From an uncultured Eggerthellaceae bacterium (GTDB lineage: Bacteria > Actinomycetota > Coriobacteriia > Coriobacteriales > Eggerthellaceae), in assembly GCA_947632575.1 (NCBI GenBank), contig CANRPV010000022.1, positions 1 to 14,526 of the forward strand: DNA of 14,526 bases, written 5' to 3'. Below are positions 1-7,550 of this stretch, piece after piece; within the stretch, counting starts at the first letter, position 1; every line of letters begins with the position of its first letter. The notes beneath the pieces were generated by a model, which was not told the DNA's origin, made no database searches, and saw only the letters and a program-made list of their open reading frames with translations. A program made the translations under genes and the position numbers.

Positions 1-426
1 CTTTGGTATGAACGGGATATCTCCCACTCGGGAGCCGAGCGGGTCGCCCTAGCTGACAGCTTCATCGCCTTGGATTATATGTTCTCCAAGATGCAGTGGA
101 TGATCGACGGGCTTCAGACCTATCCCGCGAAAATGGAGCACAACTTATGGCGCACCCGGGGTCTCATCTTCTCCTCCAAGGTACTGCTCGCCTTGGTGGA
201 CACCGGCATCTCTCGTGAGGACGCCTACGTGATCGTTCAGCGTAACGCCATGCGCGTCTGGGAAGATATCCAGCAGGCGGTGGATGGCCCCAGCTACCGG
301 GAGCTGATCGAGGCCGACCCCGATGCTCATCTGAGCGCCGAAGTGTTGGATAAGATCTTCGATCCGTGGGGATTTCTCACGCGTGTCGAGGTGGTTTTCG
401 AGCGTCTCGAGGAACTGGAGTTCTAG
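1..426 (+). CDS. purB: Adenylosuccinate lyase, C-terminal part (5' end outside window)
   Basis: This is the last 141 codons of a gene entering from the left; the frame is open from base 1 and stops at TAG 424-426. The motif WYERDISHSGAERV at the start of the fragment is characteristic of the PurB branch of the fumarase/aspartase superfamily. The following helical tail, including the RGLIFSS segment and the final EVVFERLEELEF, fits the C-terminal domain. PurB is cytosolic and acts twice in purine synthesis: SAICAR to AICAR plus fumarate, and adenylosuccinate to AMP plus fumarate. The signature loop containing the catalytic serine lies upstream of the window. The stop codon overlaps that of the convergent gene (shared CTAG). 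purC, which acts one step earlier, lies about 3.9 kb downstream on the same strand. Confidence 0.95.
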   Translation, partial: LWYERDISHSGAERVALADSFIALDYMFSKMQWMIDGLQTYPAKMEHNLWRTRGLIFSSKVLLALVDTGISREDAYVIVQRNAMRVWEDIQQAVDGPSYRELIEADPDAHLSAEVLDKIFDPWGFLTRVEVVFERLEELEF

Positions 427-1817
427 GCCTTTACGGGCTGCCAGACCCTGACCAAGCAGTGTTTTTGCGGCTCGCCCTCAAGTGGCGTGTAATCGATATT
501 GGAATAGGTGACGAAGCGATGACCCGCCCCGGTGCTCGCGAGGTAATCGCCGTAATCATCAGTGCCGCTTTCGGTGGGCAAGGCGAAGTACTCACGTGAG
601 GAAAGATTCACGCCGCAGACGGCGGTGCGAGATTTGACCAGGAACCAGGAATCGCACCAGGCGGGCGGGGCACTGGGTGTGCGAGCGAAGCGGAACCAGT
701 CGGAGTCGCTGTAAGCCGTGGTGTTGGTCGTGGCGTCGCCGGATTTTTCTAAGGTTTTCGGCGCGGGGTTTAGTGGCGTGTAGGTGCCCAGATTGGCGAT
801 GCCGCCCCCGTAGTTATAGATGTTTTCAAAGGAGAAATTAAAGCCATTGGGACCATAACCGGCCTCCAGCGGCGCCATGGAGGAGGGAAGCGTCATCGCG
901 TCGGTGACGGCGCCGCTTTCCGCATCTAAGCGTGTGAGCTGGTAATAGGTTCCCGAACGGTCCGCTCGTGGAGTGATGGTCACGCTATCTGCGCCCGCGT
1001 AGGGCGGCGATGCCATGCGGCCGTTGGAGGAATAGACCTCCTCGCTTGAGCTATCGCCGAAATGGGCGCGCTTGAGCAGCGACGCCTCAGTGATGGCCGG
1101 CCCTCCCAGCGTGGGACGCAGCTGCCACCAAGCGTAATTGCCGGCGGCGGCAAGCATCGGCATCTCCCAGGAGCTGTCGTTCTCATCGAGAAGCTGCGCC
1201 TCACCAAGGCCTGACCCCTCCAAGGGAGCGCCATAGACGCGCCACCGACCATCCAAGATATTCGATTCCACCCAGACCAAGCCATGGCTATTGGCGCGGG
1301 CATCGTAGATTTCGTATTTCTCATCATAGCCTACGGATTGGGAAAGCACGGTGGAATAGGAGCCCGAATCCAAAGACAGCAGGGCAACTTGAACCAGCGG
1401 GGAAGCCTCCTCGGTGGGAAGCAGACAGGCGGCCAACGTATCGTCGTTAGACCAGACGAGCGTGCCATAGGGCAATTGACACCTTGTGGCCAAGCTCATG
1501 ACCGAAGAACTATCCTCAATCCGGGTGCAATCTTCAGATGAGAAGACCGCCTGTTCAGATACCTGCAAGGTGGAAGGTCCTGAGGATCCGCCCACAGCCT
1601 TGCTGATGGCGTAACCGCCACCGGCCAAAGCCGCCACGCCGGCCACACCCGCAACTCCCTGAATGAACTGGCGACGAGTGAACTCAGCCCGATGACCGCC
1701 GGGGAGCTTCACGGCTATGGAGGGTTCAAGGCGAACATGAGAGCCCGTGTAGCTGCTCGGGCGAACCGAAATCAGGGGCTCATGAGATGGTGAAGACGTC
1801 GTGCTCTTTCGTGGCAT
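423..1817 (-). CDS. Tat-motif secreted or membrane-anchored protein of unknown function
   Basis: I do not recognise the family. The 464-residue product has an N-terminal region of about 45 residues, then a twin-arginine motif FTRRQFIQ (Arg48-Arg49) and a hydrophobic Gly/Ala/Val stretch at about 54-72. It therefore looks like a Tat substrate, exported folded or left anchored; no clear AxA cleavage site is visible. The rest is rich in Trp, Tyr, Ser and Gly with alternating short hydrophobic strands, which suggests a beta-propeller-like or all-beta extracellular domain (inference only). Six cysteines (97, 113, 131, 388, 401, 454) could form disulfides outside the cell. The ATG start has no obvious Shine-Dalgarno sequence, and a later GTG (codon 36) has none either. 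The gene is divergent from a response regulator and convergent with purB, so it may be a target or partner of that two-component system. Confidence 0.75.
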   Translation of the reverse strand: MPRKSTTSSPSHEPLISVRPSSYTGSHVRLEPSIAVKLPGGHRAEFTRRQFIQGVAGVAGVAALAGGGYAISKAVGGSSGPSTLQVSEQAVFSSEDCTRIEDSSSVMSLATRCQLPYGTLVWSNDDTLAACLLPTEEASPLVQVALLSLDSGSYSTVLSQSVGYDEKYEIYDARANSHGLVWVESNILDGRWRVYGAPLEGSGLGEAQLLDENDSSWEMPMLAAAGNYAWWQLRPTLGGPAITEASLLKRAHFGDSSSEEVYSSNGRMASPPYAGADSVTITPRADRSGTYYQLTRLDAESGAVTDAMTLPSSMAPLEAGYGPNGFNFSFENIYNYGGGIANLGTYTPLNPAPKTLEKSGDATTNTTAYSDSDWFRFARTPSAPPAWCDSWFLVKSRTAVCGVNLSSREYFALPTESGTDDYGDYLASTGAGHRFVTYSNIDYTPLEGEPQKHCLVRVWQPVKA

Positions 1818-1867
1818 GGGTGTATTGTGTCATTTCGAGAACAGGTAAAAAGAGCTCTCCGCGTAAT

Positions 1868-1876
1868 TGCTACAAT
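1868..1876 (+). promoter_or_regulatory. Probable extended -10 promoter of the response regulator operon
   Basis: TGCTACAAT matches an extended -10 element (TGn followed by TACAAT, five of six consensus bases). No good -35 lies 16-18 bases upstream, as is common for extended -10 promoters. It would start transcription near 1883, about 43 bases before the ATG. It sits in the 108-base divergent space shared with the Tat-motif gene. Confidence 0.45.
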
Positions 1877-1925
1877 TTGCCCAAACAGCACTCATAAAAT
1901 CCACCAGAGCATTGAGGAGTCAATT

Positions 1926-2633
1926 ATGAGTAACGAAACCCGCCGAATCCTTCTTGTTGAGGATGAAAAGAATATTCGTGATGCCGTGACCGCTTATCTG
2001 GAGCGGGAGAACTATTGGGTAACCGCCGTGGGTGATGGCCAAGAGGCCCTCGATGAGTTCCAGAAACATCACTTTGACCTCATTATTCTCGATCTCATGT
2101 TGCCTCGCGTCCCTGGTGAGCGCGTCTGCCGCGTGATTCGCGACACCTCCGATGTGCCTATCATCATGCTGACCGCCAAGGGAGAGGTGGAGGATCGCAT
2201 CATCGGTCTGGAGCTTGGCGCTGATGACTATCTGGTGAAGCCTTTCAGCCCGCGTGAGCTCGTGGCTCGCGCCCGTGCGCTTCTGCGTCGCGTCCATTCG
2301 GATTCCGAGCCGCAGCGCGAGGTGCTCGAGTTTGGCGAGCTTACCATCGACGTGTCGGGTCACAAGGTGTTGGTGTCAGGTCAGGAGATCGATCTGACCG
2401 CCAGCGAGTTTAAGCTGCTGACCACGCTCTCTCGTTACCCGGGACGCGTCTATTCACGCATGGAGCTGGTGGAAAAGGTGCTCGGCTACGACTTCGAGGG
2501 CTATGAGCGCACCATCGACTCCCACGTGAAGAACCTGCGCGCTAAGATCGGCGATAACCCGCGTGATCCTAAGTGGCTCCACACGGTTCATGGCGTCGGT
2601 TATCGTTTCGAGGATCCGACGAAAAGCTCCTAA
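1926..2633 (+). CDS. OmpR/PhoB-family response regulator
   Basis: This is a 235-residue cytosolic DNA-binding regulator. The receiver domain spans about 6-120, with acidic residues Glu12/Asp13, phosphoacceptor Asp56 (in IILDLMLP), Thr83, Tyr102 and Lys105 (in YLVKPF), so all the switch residues are present. The winged-helix domain spans about 130-228, with the typical LTASEFKLL and VHGVGYRF segments. The start is ATG 1926, chosen because GAGGAG (1914-1919) lies six bases upstream and because the receiver begins right after MSNETRR. An upstream GTG at 1827 would add 33 residues with no ribosome site. The cognate kinase gene follows 89 bases later. The target genes cannot be read from the sequence; the divergent secreted-protein gene is the obvious candidate. 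Confidence 0.92.
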   Translation: MSNETRRILLVEDEKNIRDAVTAYLERENYWVTAVGDGQEALDEFQKHHFDLIILDLMLPRVPGERVCRVIRDTSDVPIIMLTAKGEVEDRIIGLELGADDYLVKPFSPRELVARARALLRRVHSDSEPQREVLEFGELTIDVSGHKVLVSGQEIDLTASEFKLLTTLSRYPGRVYSRMELVEKVLGYDFEGYERTIDSHVKNLRAKIGDNPRDPKWLHTVHGVGYRFEDPTKSS

Positions 2634-2722
2634 GGCTTGGGCGAATCTCAAGCGATGGCTTTGAAGTTCGGACATGAGGATCCATTTCGCAGAGTCCTCA
2701 GGTTTCGCGAGTCGCAAGAATA

Positions 2723-4204
2723 ATGGCTGAGAAAAAACGCCAAGGCTTATTCGAATTGAGCTACACGGCAAGGACGGCCTTGTCGTTTGCTCTCGTGGCC
2801 GTCATGACCGCTTTGGTTGCCATCGGCGCCACGGCTTTCGTCTGGCAGCAGTACTTCCAGAGCTACCGCCTGGAAAGCATTCGAACCTTAGCCGAAAACA
2901 CGGCCGCTCGTATCGCCGAGGGTTACTACACCACGAATTCGCTTTTTAATACCAATACGGCCATGACCGCTTATATCGCCGTACGCACCAATGAAGGGGT
3001 CGCTCTCCGGGTGGAGAACGCCGAGGGTGAGACCGTCTACGATTCCACGATTGGAAGCGGTATAAACAGCTCTACCGGTTATCCCTCGCTCGAGCCAAAT
3101 GATCGATCCCTGGTGGGTGTGGCGGACATCGTGGTCGGTGATACCGTGGTCGGAAGCGTTCATGCCTGGGTCTACGGCGAAAACGCCTTGATGCGCGAAA
3201 CCGACACGATCTTCCGGGACAATTTCTATCAGGCGATTTTCTTCTCGGGTCTCGCGGCCGCCGTTTTGGCGTCCTGCATCGGAGTGCTTTTTGCCCGCAA
3301 TCTGGTCGCTCCCATCAAGCGCATCACCCAAACGGCTCGGGCTCTCAAAGAGGGTAACCTGTCAGCCCGCACCCACTTCCACGGTGACGATGAGATCTCG
3401 CATCTGGGAGAGACCTTTGACGAGATGGCCGAATCCATGGAGAAGGACCGTGAGCTGGAGCGGCGTCTGACCACGGATGTGGCTCATGAGCTGCGCACGC
3501 CGCTTATGGCCATTCGCGCCAACGTCGAGGCGATGGTCGACGGTATCTATGAGCCTACCCAGGAGCGCCTGATCATGGTTGACGCCGAGGTGCAAAGGCT
3601 CAGCCGTCTTGTGGACGCGCTACTCAAACTCTCACGACTCGAGAATCGCTCGACGCCGCTCGACACGAAGAAGCTGGACGTGGGAGAGCTCGTGGAGTCT
3701 ATCGTCGCAAGCCATGAGATCTACGTGTCCGAATCCGGCTTGACCTTGGAGTTTAAGGCCGAGCCGGGGATCTACGTGTTTGGTGATGCCGATATGATCC
3801 GACAGGCCACCGCCAACCTCATATCCAACGCGGTGCGTTACACGCCCGAAGGCGGCTCGATCTTCGTCAGCGTCACAAAAGACGACGAAACCGCGGCTAT
3901 AGCCGTCAAAGACACGGGTATCGGCCTGAGCCCCGATGAGGCCAAGATGGTATTCTCACGCTTCTGGCGGGCGGATTCAGGTCGAAATCGTGAAAGTGGC
4001 GGATTGGGAGTCGGTCTTTCGGTGGTGAAGGAGATCGTCGATCGCCATAATGGCTGGGTAAGTGTGGAAGGCGAAAAGGATAAAGGTGCCTGCTTTACGA
4101 TTCATCTGCCGCTTTATCAGGAGGATTCCAAAACTAATCCGCGTCTTGGCTCCGGGGAATCAAGGAAACTTTCTAAGCGCTCTAAAGAAGCGCCCTCTTC
4201 TTGA
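2723..4204 (+). CDS. Transmembrane sensor histidine kinase
   Basis: This 493-residue membrane kinase probably phosphorylates the regulator encoded just upstream. A first membrane span lies at about 18-41, an extracytoplasmic sensor region at about 42-165, and a second span at about 171-191. A HAMP linker follows (about 190-245). The dimerisation domain carries the phospho-accepting His255 (in DVAHELRTP). The ATP-binding domain has an N box (Asn365-Asn369), a G1 box with Asp397 (DTGIG), an F box (FSRFWRAD) and a G2 box (GGLGVGLS, from 426). All catalytic motifs look intact. The last 25 or so residues are a Ser/Lys-rich tail. The sensor domain is of no family I recognise, so the signal is unknown. 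No convincing Shine-Dalgarno precedes the ATG. A short out-of-frame ORF (2674-2730) overlaps the start, so translational coupling is possible. Confidence 0.9.
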   Translation: MAEKKRQGLFELSYTARTALSFALVAVMTALVAIGATAFVWQQYFQSYRLESIRTLAENTAARIAEGYYTTNSLFNTNTAMTAYIAVRTNEGVALRVENAEGETVYDSTIGSGINSSTGYPSLEPNDRSLVGVADIVVGDTVVGSVHAWVYGENALMRETDTIFRDNFYQAIFFSGLAAAVLASCIGVLFARNLVAPIKRITQTARALKEGNLSARTHFHGDDEISHLGETFDEMAESMEKDRELERRLTTDVAHELRTPLMAIRANVEAMVDGIYEPTQERLIMVDAEVQRLSRLVDALLKLSRLENRSTPLDTKKLDVGELVESIVASHEIYVSESGLTLEFKAEPGIYVFGDADMIRQATANLISNAVRYTPEGGSIFVSVTKDDETAAIAVKDTGIGLSPDEAKMVFSRFWRADSGRNRESGGLGVGLSVVKEIVDRHNGWVSVEGEKDKGACFTIHLPLYQEDSKTNPRLGSGESRKLSKRSKEAPSS

Positions 4205-4214
4205 GTGAACGCGC

Positions 4215-4290
4215 TACAATAGGCACTTAGCTTTTGTGCCAAAAAGGCTCAGGCAAGATATACGAGAGCGATTCTGCGGCTTTGGGCCGC
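4215..4290 (+). promoter_or_regulatory. Possible purC promoter and hairpin-rich leader
   Basis: TACAAT (4215-4220) is a plausible -10 just after the kinase stop codon, but no clear -35 is placed correctly. Three short inverted repeats follow: GGCAC 4222-4226 with GTGCC 4236-4240, GCTC 4247-4250 with GAGC 4266-4269, and GCGGC 4276-4280 with GCCGC 4286-4290. The last ends just before the G-run that may serve as ribosome site. None has a T-tract, so none is an intrinsic terminator. I do not recognise a known riboswitch. Confidence 0.3.
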
Positions 4291-4307
4291 TTGGGGGGAC
4301 GAGCACG

Positions 4308-5189
4308 ATGAACGGTATTGGAATCAAGCCCGACGCGCAAGGCAAGGTGCGTGATCTCTATGATTTGGGCGACCGGCTTTTGCTGGTATCCACGGACCGA
4401 ATCTCGGCTTTTGATTATATTCTCGATGATGAGATCCCTTACAAGGGTCAAGTGCTCAATCAGCTCTCCTGCTTCTGGCTCGAATTGCTGAGTGACATCG
4501 TCGGCAATCATTTGATCTCGGTGGATGTTAAGGATCTTCCCGAAGAGTTTATGCCCTACGCGGATGCCTTGCGTGGGCGCTTCATGTTGGTCCGCAAAGC
4601 TCAGATGTTTCCCGTGGAGTGCATCGTGCGAGGCTATCTGGCGGGGAGCGGTTTGAAAGAGTATAAGAAGTCGGGAACCGTATGCGGCATAGAGCTGCCT
4701 GCGGGTCTTGTGAACTCATCGCAGTTGCCCGAGCCGATCTTCACGCCGTCCACCAAAGCGGAAATCGGGGAGCATGACGAGAACATCAGCTTCGCCGCTT
4801 GCGTGGATTTGCTGGGAGAAGAAGATGCCACGGCGCTGCGGGATCTCTCCTTGAAGGTCTATACCAAAGCACGAGACCACGCGGCTTCTCGCGGAGTGAT
4901 TATCGCCGATACCAAGTTTGAGTTCGGTCGCGTTGGCGACACCATCATTCTTGCTGACGAGGTTCTCACTCCGGACTCCTCGCGCTTCTGGCCCCTCGAC
5001 GGCTATCAGCCCGGTGTTAGTCAGCCGAGCTTCGACAAGCAATTTGTGCGCGATTGGCTCGATAGCCACTGGGATCGCCAAGGAAATCCTCCCAAGCTTC
5101 CCGACGATATCATCGCCCGCACGAGCGAGAAGTACATCCAAGCTTATGAGGCCATTACGGATCGAAGCTTCGTGCCCTTCGACAATTAA
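4308..5189 (+). CDS. purC: Phosphoribosylaminoimidazole-succinocarboxamide (SAICAR) synthase
   Basis: The 293-residue cytosolic enzyme joins CAIR and L-aspartate with ATP hydrolysis to give SAICAR, the purine step just before the first PurB reaction. The glycine-rich nucleotide-binding start GKVRDLYDLGD (12-22) and STDRISAFD (28-36) are typical. So are the family signatures VECIVRGYLAGSG (103-115) and IADTKFEFG (199-207), followed by LADEVLTPDSSRFW. Length and motif order match the roughly 300-residue yeast Ade1-like class rather than the shorter 235-residue class. The start at ATG 4308 is preferred because GGGGGG (4293-4298) lies nine bases upstream and the protein then begins at the conserved domain. 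An upstream GTG at 4236 would add 24 unlikely residues. purB lies at the left edge of the window on the same strand. Confidence 0.95.
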   Translation: MNGIGIKPDAQGKVRDLYDLGDRLLLVSTDRISAFDYILDDEIPYKGQVLNQLSCFWLELLSDIVGNHLISVDVKDLPEEFMPYADALRGRFMLVRKAQMFPVECIVRGYLAGSGLKEYKKSGTVCGIELPAGLVNSSQLPEPIFTPSTKAEIGEHDENISFAACVDLLGEEDATALRDLSLKVYTKARDHAASRGVIIADTKFEFGRVGDTIILADEVLTPDSSRFWPLDGYQPGVSQPSFDKQFVRDWLDSHWDRQGNPPKLPDDIIARTSEKYIQAYEAITDRSFVPFDN

Positions 5190-5292
5190 GTGCGAAGGTA
5201 AGCGGCGATGATTACTTGGTTGTGAGTTTGTTAGGTTCGTAAGCTTGCATAAAAGGCGTTAGTCACCATCTCTTTTAGAAACAGGTAGGGTT

Positions 5293-6090
5293 ATGTCTCA
5301 GAGAAATCCCATGAATGACCGTTATCAATCCGACGAGGTCCAAGGCAAGACGCGTAAAAGCGCGGCTTCTGCAAAGCCGGCTACCAAGGCCGCCTCATCG
5401 GTCATCATTGAGAGCACGGAGAAAACCCCGGCGGAAAAGCGCAGGGCCCGAAAAGAAGCACGCAGGGCCGAGGGCCAACGCCAGAGAGAGCTGGATCGTA
5501 AATACTACAATCCGAACACACCGCGTTATAAGAAGCTTCGTGCCATCTGGGTTGTCTGTCTTGTCATGGCCGTTGTTTGCATCTTTGTCTCTTACAACAT
5601 CCAGGGTATTCAAATCTTCTGGCTGCCCTATGTGGTGACGGCCATCGCCTATGCGCTCATCATCGTGGCGTTCTACATTGACCTGAGGCTCATCACTCGC
5701 GAGCGGAGAAAGTACCAAGAGGAGATGCTCGCCAAGGAGGAGCGGGAGAAGCGAGAGCGCAAGATGCAGGCTCGTCGTAACAAGGCCAACGCGAAGGCTA
5801 AGGGCTCGGGAGTGAACGCAAGTCGCAACCCGAAGGTGCAGCAAGCTAATGCCGAAGCCAACGCGGAGGAGAAGGCGAAGACGGTCTCCAAGAAAGCCGC
5901 TGATGGTAGCAGTTTCACCAACAAGCCGGTGAAAAAAGCAAGGCCTGCTAAGCCCGCCGAGCTGCCCAAACCCGATGAGGACAAAAAGCCCGCTGAGACA
6001 GAGGCTCCCGCTGAGGCAGAAGTTCCCGTTGAGGTAGCGGAAGTAAGTGAAACTATCGTCGCTGAGGCTGAAACAAAAGACGAGGCCTAA
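5293..6090 (+). CDS. Hypothetical Lys/Ala-rich protein with two membrane spans
   Basis: I do not recognise a named family. The 265-residue product has a charged N-terminus rich in Lys, Arg and Ala (1-80). Two adjacent hydrophobic spans follow (about 84-101 and 107-130) separated by a short turn, so both tails probably face the cytoplasm. Residues 133-170 are a dense Glu/Lys/Arg stretch likely to form a charged helix or coiled coil. The C-terminus (about 215-265) is Pro/Ala/Glu-rich and probably disordered. The start ATG 5293 follows a GTAGGG-type ribosome site two bases upstream; a second in-frame ATG at 5311 has none. The stop TAA overlaps the stop of the convergent hydrolase gene by three bases. 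It could be a membrane scaffold or an envelope or nucleoid-associated protein, but nothing in the sequence decides this. Confidence 0.75.
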   Translation: MSQRNPMNDRYQSDEVQGKTRKSAASAKPATKAASSVIIESTEKTPAEKRRARKEARRAEGQRQRELDRKYYNPNTPRYKKLRAIWVVCLVMAVVCIFVSYNIQGIQIFWLPYVVTAIAYALIIVAFYIDLRLITRERRKYQEEMLAKEEREKRERKMQARRNKANAKAKGSGVNASRNPKVQQANAEANAEEKAKTVSKKAADGSSFTNKPVKKARPAKPAELPKPDEDKKPAETEAPAEAEVPVEVAEVSETIVAEAETKDEA

Positions 6091-7322
6091 GTTTGGGCTA
6101 CCTCGGATTTTGAGGTACCGAGTGCCTCGATGCGCTCGTTGAGCAGTTCTATGAAGCTTTTGCCAAAGCTTTGAGCCGCATCAAGGAGAACCTGAGCATC
6201 AGAGGTATCTTGTTTGACCGCCTGATCCATAAAGTCCGGCATGCGGTCTAGGTCAACGGAAAAGATCTGGTCTTCGGTCGCCACGCCGGGTTTCTCAATG
6301 AAGCGGAAGAAGGCTTCAGCGTTCCGTTTGTTGATAGCGTCGGGGTTCTTATTGACCCAGCGGCGCAGTGCGTCCGTGATGAGCTTTGTTTGGACGCCAA
6401 AGGAGCCGACGGAGACAAAGTTTATGCCCGATCCAGCCTTTTTGAGCTCAATACCCGGGGTTTCCGTTTGAGATTCGGAAGGGTTTGAAGCGCTTCGCAG
6501 CGCTGTTTCGGGCAGATCAACCTGCCATTGAAAGATATTGTGTTCCCCGAACCCGCTGGCATCGCTATAGATCGGTCGAATAGGGACGGGGGAGTTCAAA
6601 AGGCTCCCTACGATGTCGTCCTGGGGTCCTATCTTGTGAATGCGATCAATGATCGGGGTGTAGTCGGCGTTGCTGAACGCACCGTGCTTAAATCCCGGGC
6701 CATCAAGGTTGAAAACCTTTTGAACGCGATTTTGAGTGGTTTTGTCGAGCTTGAGAGCCACATACTCGGCCAGATTTCCACCTTTGGAATGGCCGCCTAG
6801 ATAAAGCCTCTCAGGCAAGGAGGGGGCTAAGATCTCGGTAAAGGTGAGGGCAAGTTCCTGAGCCGGCACGGGGAAGAGAGAGGTCATGTTGAAGTCCTCT
6901 TTCCAGCCGATCCAGGATTGGTCGGTGCCACGGAAGCAGAGATAGGCGAACTCGTCCTTATAGACAAAGGCCATCGCCGCGAACTGGACTTCTTCCTGGG
7001 CCTGGAAGACGCTTTGGTAAGCGCAGATTTTGAGCGGCCGGAAGCGGGGACTTGCGGCGCAGCCGAACAAATTGAGGCGACAGCGCTCTGGTTCTGAGCC
7101 GGCGAACAGGTTCGGAAAGCGCTCGCCCAGAAGAAAGGCGTCAAAGCCGACTCCTGCGGGCAGACCTTGGTTTCGCGGGCTTTGCTTATCGGGGAGCGCC
7201 GGGGCGATCCCCTCAGCCTTGATCATCATGATTTGAGAGAGGACGGCGGCATCGACCTCATTGAGTGGTGTGCGCTCGAAGGTCTCTAGCTGGTAGTCCA
7301 GGTAATCTATAATGTTTCCCGT
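6087..7322 (-). CDS. DUF2974 / Mbeg1-like alpha/beta hydrolase with apparent ACG start
   Basis: The product looks like a DUF2974 (Mbeg1-like) alpha/beta-hydrolase. Numbered from the ACG codon at 7322-7320, the oxyanion-side FRGTD lies at 130-134 and the nucleophile elbow GGHSKGGN has Ser179. Asp235/Asp236 (in GPQDD) and His261 (in FGEHN) are candidates for the rest of the triad. It is probably a cytosolic lipase or esterase-like enzyme of unknown substrate, since no signal peptide is seen. The first ATG is at 7229, but 31 upstream in-frame codons read GNIIDYLDYQLETFERTP..., which fits the family N-terminus. No ATG, GTG or TTG lies in that stretch or back to the in-frame stop. GGAGAG (7334-7329) sits six bases before ACG. 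Either ACG is used as the start, translation begins at 7229 without a ribosome site, or the start was lost. Total length from ACG is 411 codons. Confidence 0.8.
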   Translation of the reverse strand, partial: TGNIIDYLDYQLETFERTPLNEVDAAVLSQIMMIKAEGIAPALPDKQSPRNQGLPAGVGFDAFLLGERFPNLFAGSEPERCRLNLFGCAASPRFRPLKICAYQSVFQAQEEVQFAAMAFVYKDEFAYLCFRGTDQSWIGWKEDFNMTSLFPVPAQELALTFTEILAPSLPERLYLGGHSKGGNLAEYVALKLDKTTQNRVQKVFNLDGPGFKHGAFSNADYTPIIDRIHKIGPQDDIVGSLLNSPVPIRPIYSDASGFGEHNIFQWQVDLPETALRSASNPSESQTETPGIELKKAGSGINFVSVGSFGVQTKLITDALRRWVNKNPDAINKRNAEAFFRFIEKPGVATEDQIFSVDLDRMPDFMDQAVKQDTSDAQVLLDAAQSFGKSFIELLNERIEALGTSKSEVAQT

Positions 7323-7370
7323 GATTGTCTCTCCGGATTTCCGCTTATTCGTGTCTATCGCTTCGCGTTT

Positions 7371-7409
7371 TACGGATAAACCTTACGGTAAAACAGTACG
7401 GTAAAACGA
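7371..7409. repeat. Three tandem 13-bp repeats in the divergent hydrolase-lysA intergenic region
   Basis: Copies start at 7371, 7384 and 7397, a strict 13-base period. Two copies carry the identical 11-mer TACGGTAAAAC, and the first is TACGGATAAAC. The array lies about 50 bases upstream of the hydrolase start and about 85 bases upstream of the likely lysA -10. It could be an operator array for a regulator of either gene; its function is inferred only from position and regularity. Confidence 0.7.
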
Positions 7410-7466
7410 TTGGGAGGAAATAAGGGCCCAGAGAAGATATTTGCAATCATGCGATTACTAAGTTGT

Positions 7467-7497
7467 TGAACGAATAGTTCAGGGGTCTTGGTATTAT
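7467..7497 (+). promoter_or_regulatory. Probable lysA-hom promoter (extended -10) with an inverted repeat
   Basis: TGGTATTAT (7489-7497) is an extended -10 element (TGn plus a five-of-six -10 hexamer), giving a start near 7504. Just upstream is a perfect inverted repeat, TGAAC 7467-7471 and GTTCA 7477-7481 with a five-base spacer. It lies where a -35 or an operator would sit; TTGAAC (7466-7471) is 20 bases from the -10, too far for an ideal -35. The leader of about 45 bases is too short for a lysine riboswitch. Confidence 0.5.
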
Positions 7498-7550
7498 GAG
7501 GACTTCGCAAGAAGCACGCTATGACCGGCAGAGAAAGGACAGGATGAGCC

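Noticed and set aside
1827..1925. N-terminal extension of the response regulator from a GTG
   Set aside because: There is no Shine-Dalgarno before the GTG, while ATG 1926 has GAGGAG at ideal spacing and starts right at the receiver domain.
2610..2683. Direct repeat GAGGATCC at 2610-2617 and 2676-2683
   Set aside because: It is only eight bases, one copy is coding, and there is no further similarity around it; it is likely chance.
2674..2730. 18-codon ORF overlapping the kinase start
   Set aside because: It has only a weak ribosome site and no recognisable feature; noted in the kinase entry as possible coupling but not called as a gene.
4236..4307. N-terminal extension of purC from a GTG
   Set aside because: The extra 24 residues are unlike the family, there is no ribosome site, and the GTG lies inside an inverted repeat of the leader.
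6099..6117. Hairpin TACCTC/GAGGTA as terminator between the convergent genes
   Set aside because: There is a six-pair stem with a seven-base loop but no T-run on either strand, and it lies inside the hydrolase coding region.
7504..7550. Lysine riboswitch upstream of lysA
   Set aside because: The leader after the predicted start is about 45 bases, far shorter than the roughly 170-base lysine riboswitch, and no matching helices are visible.
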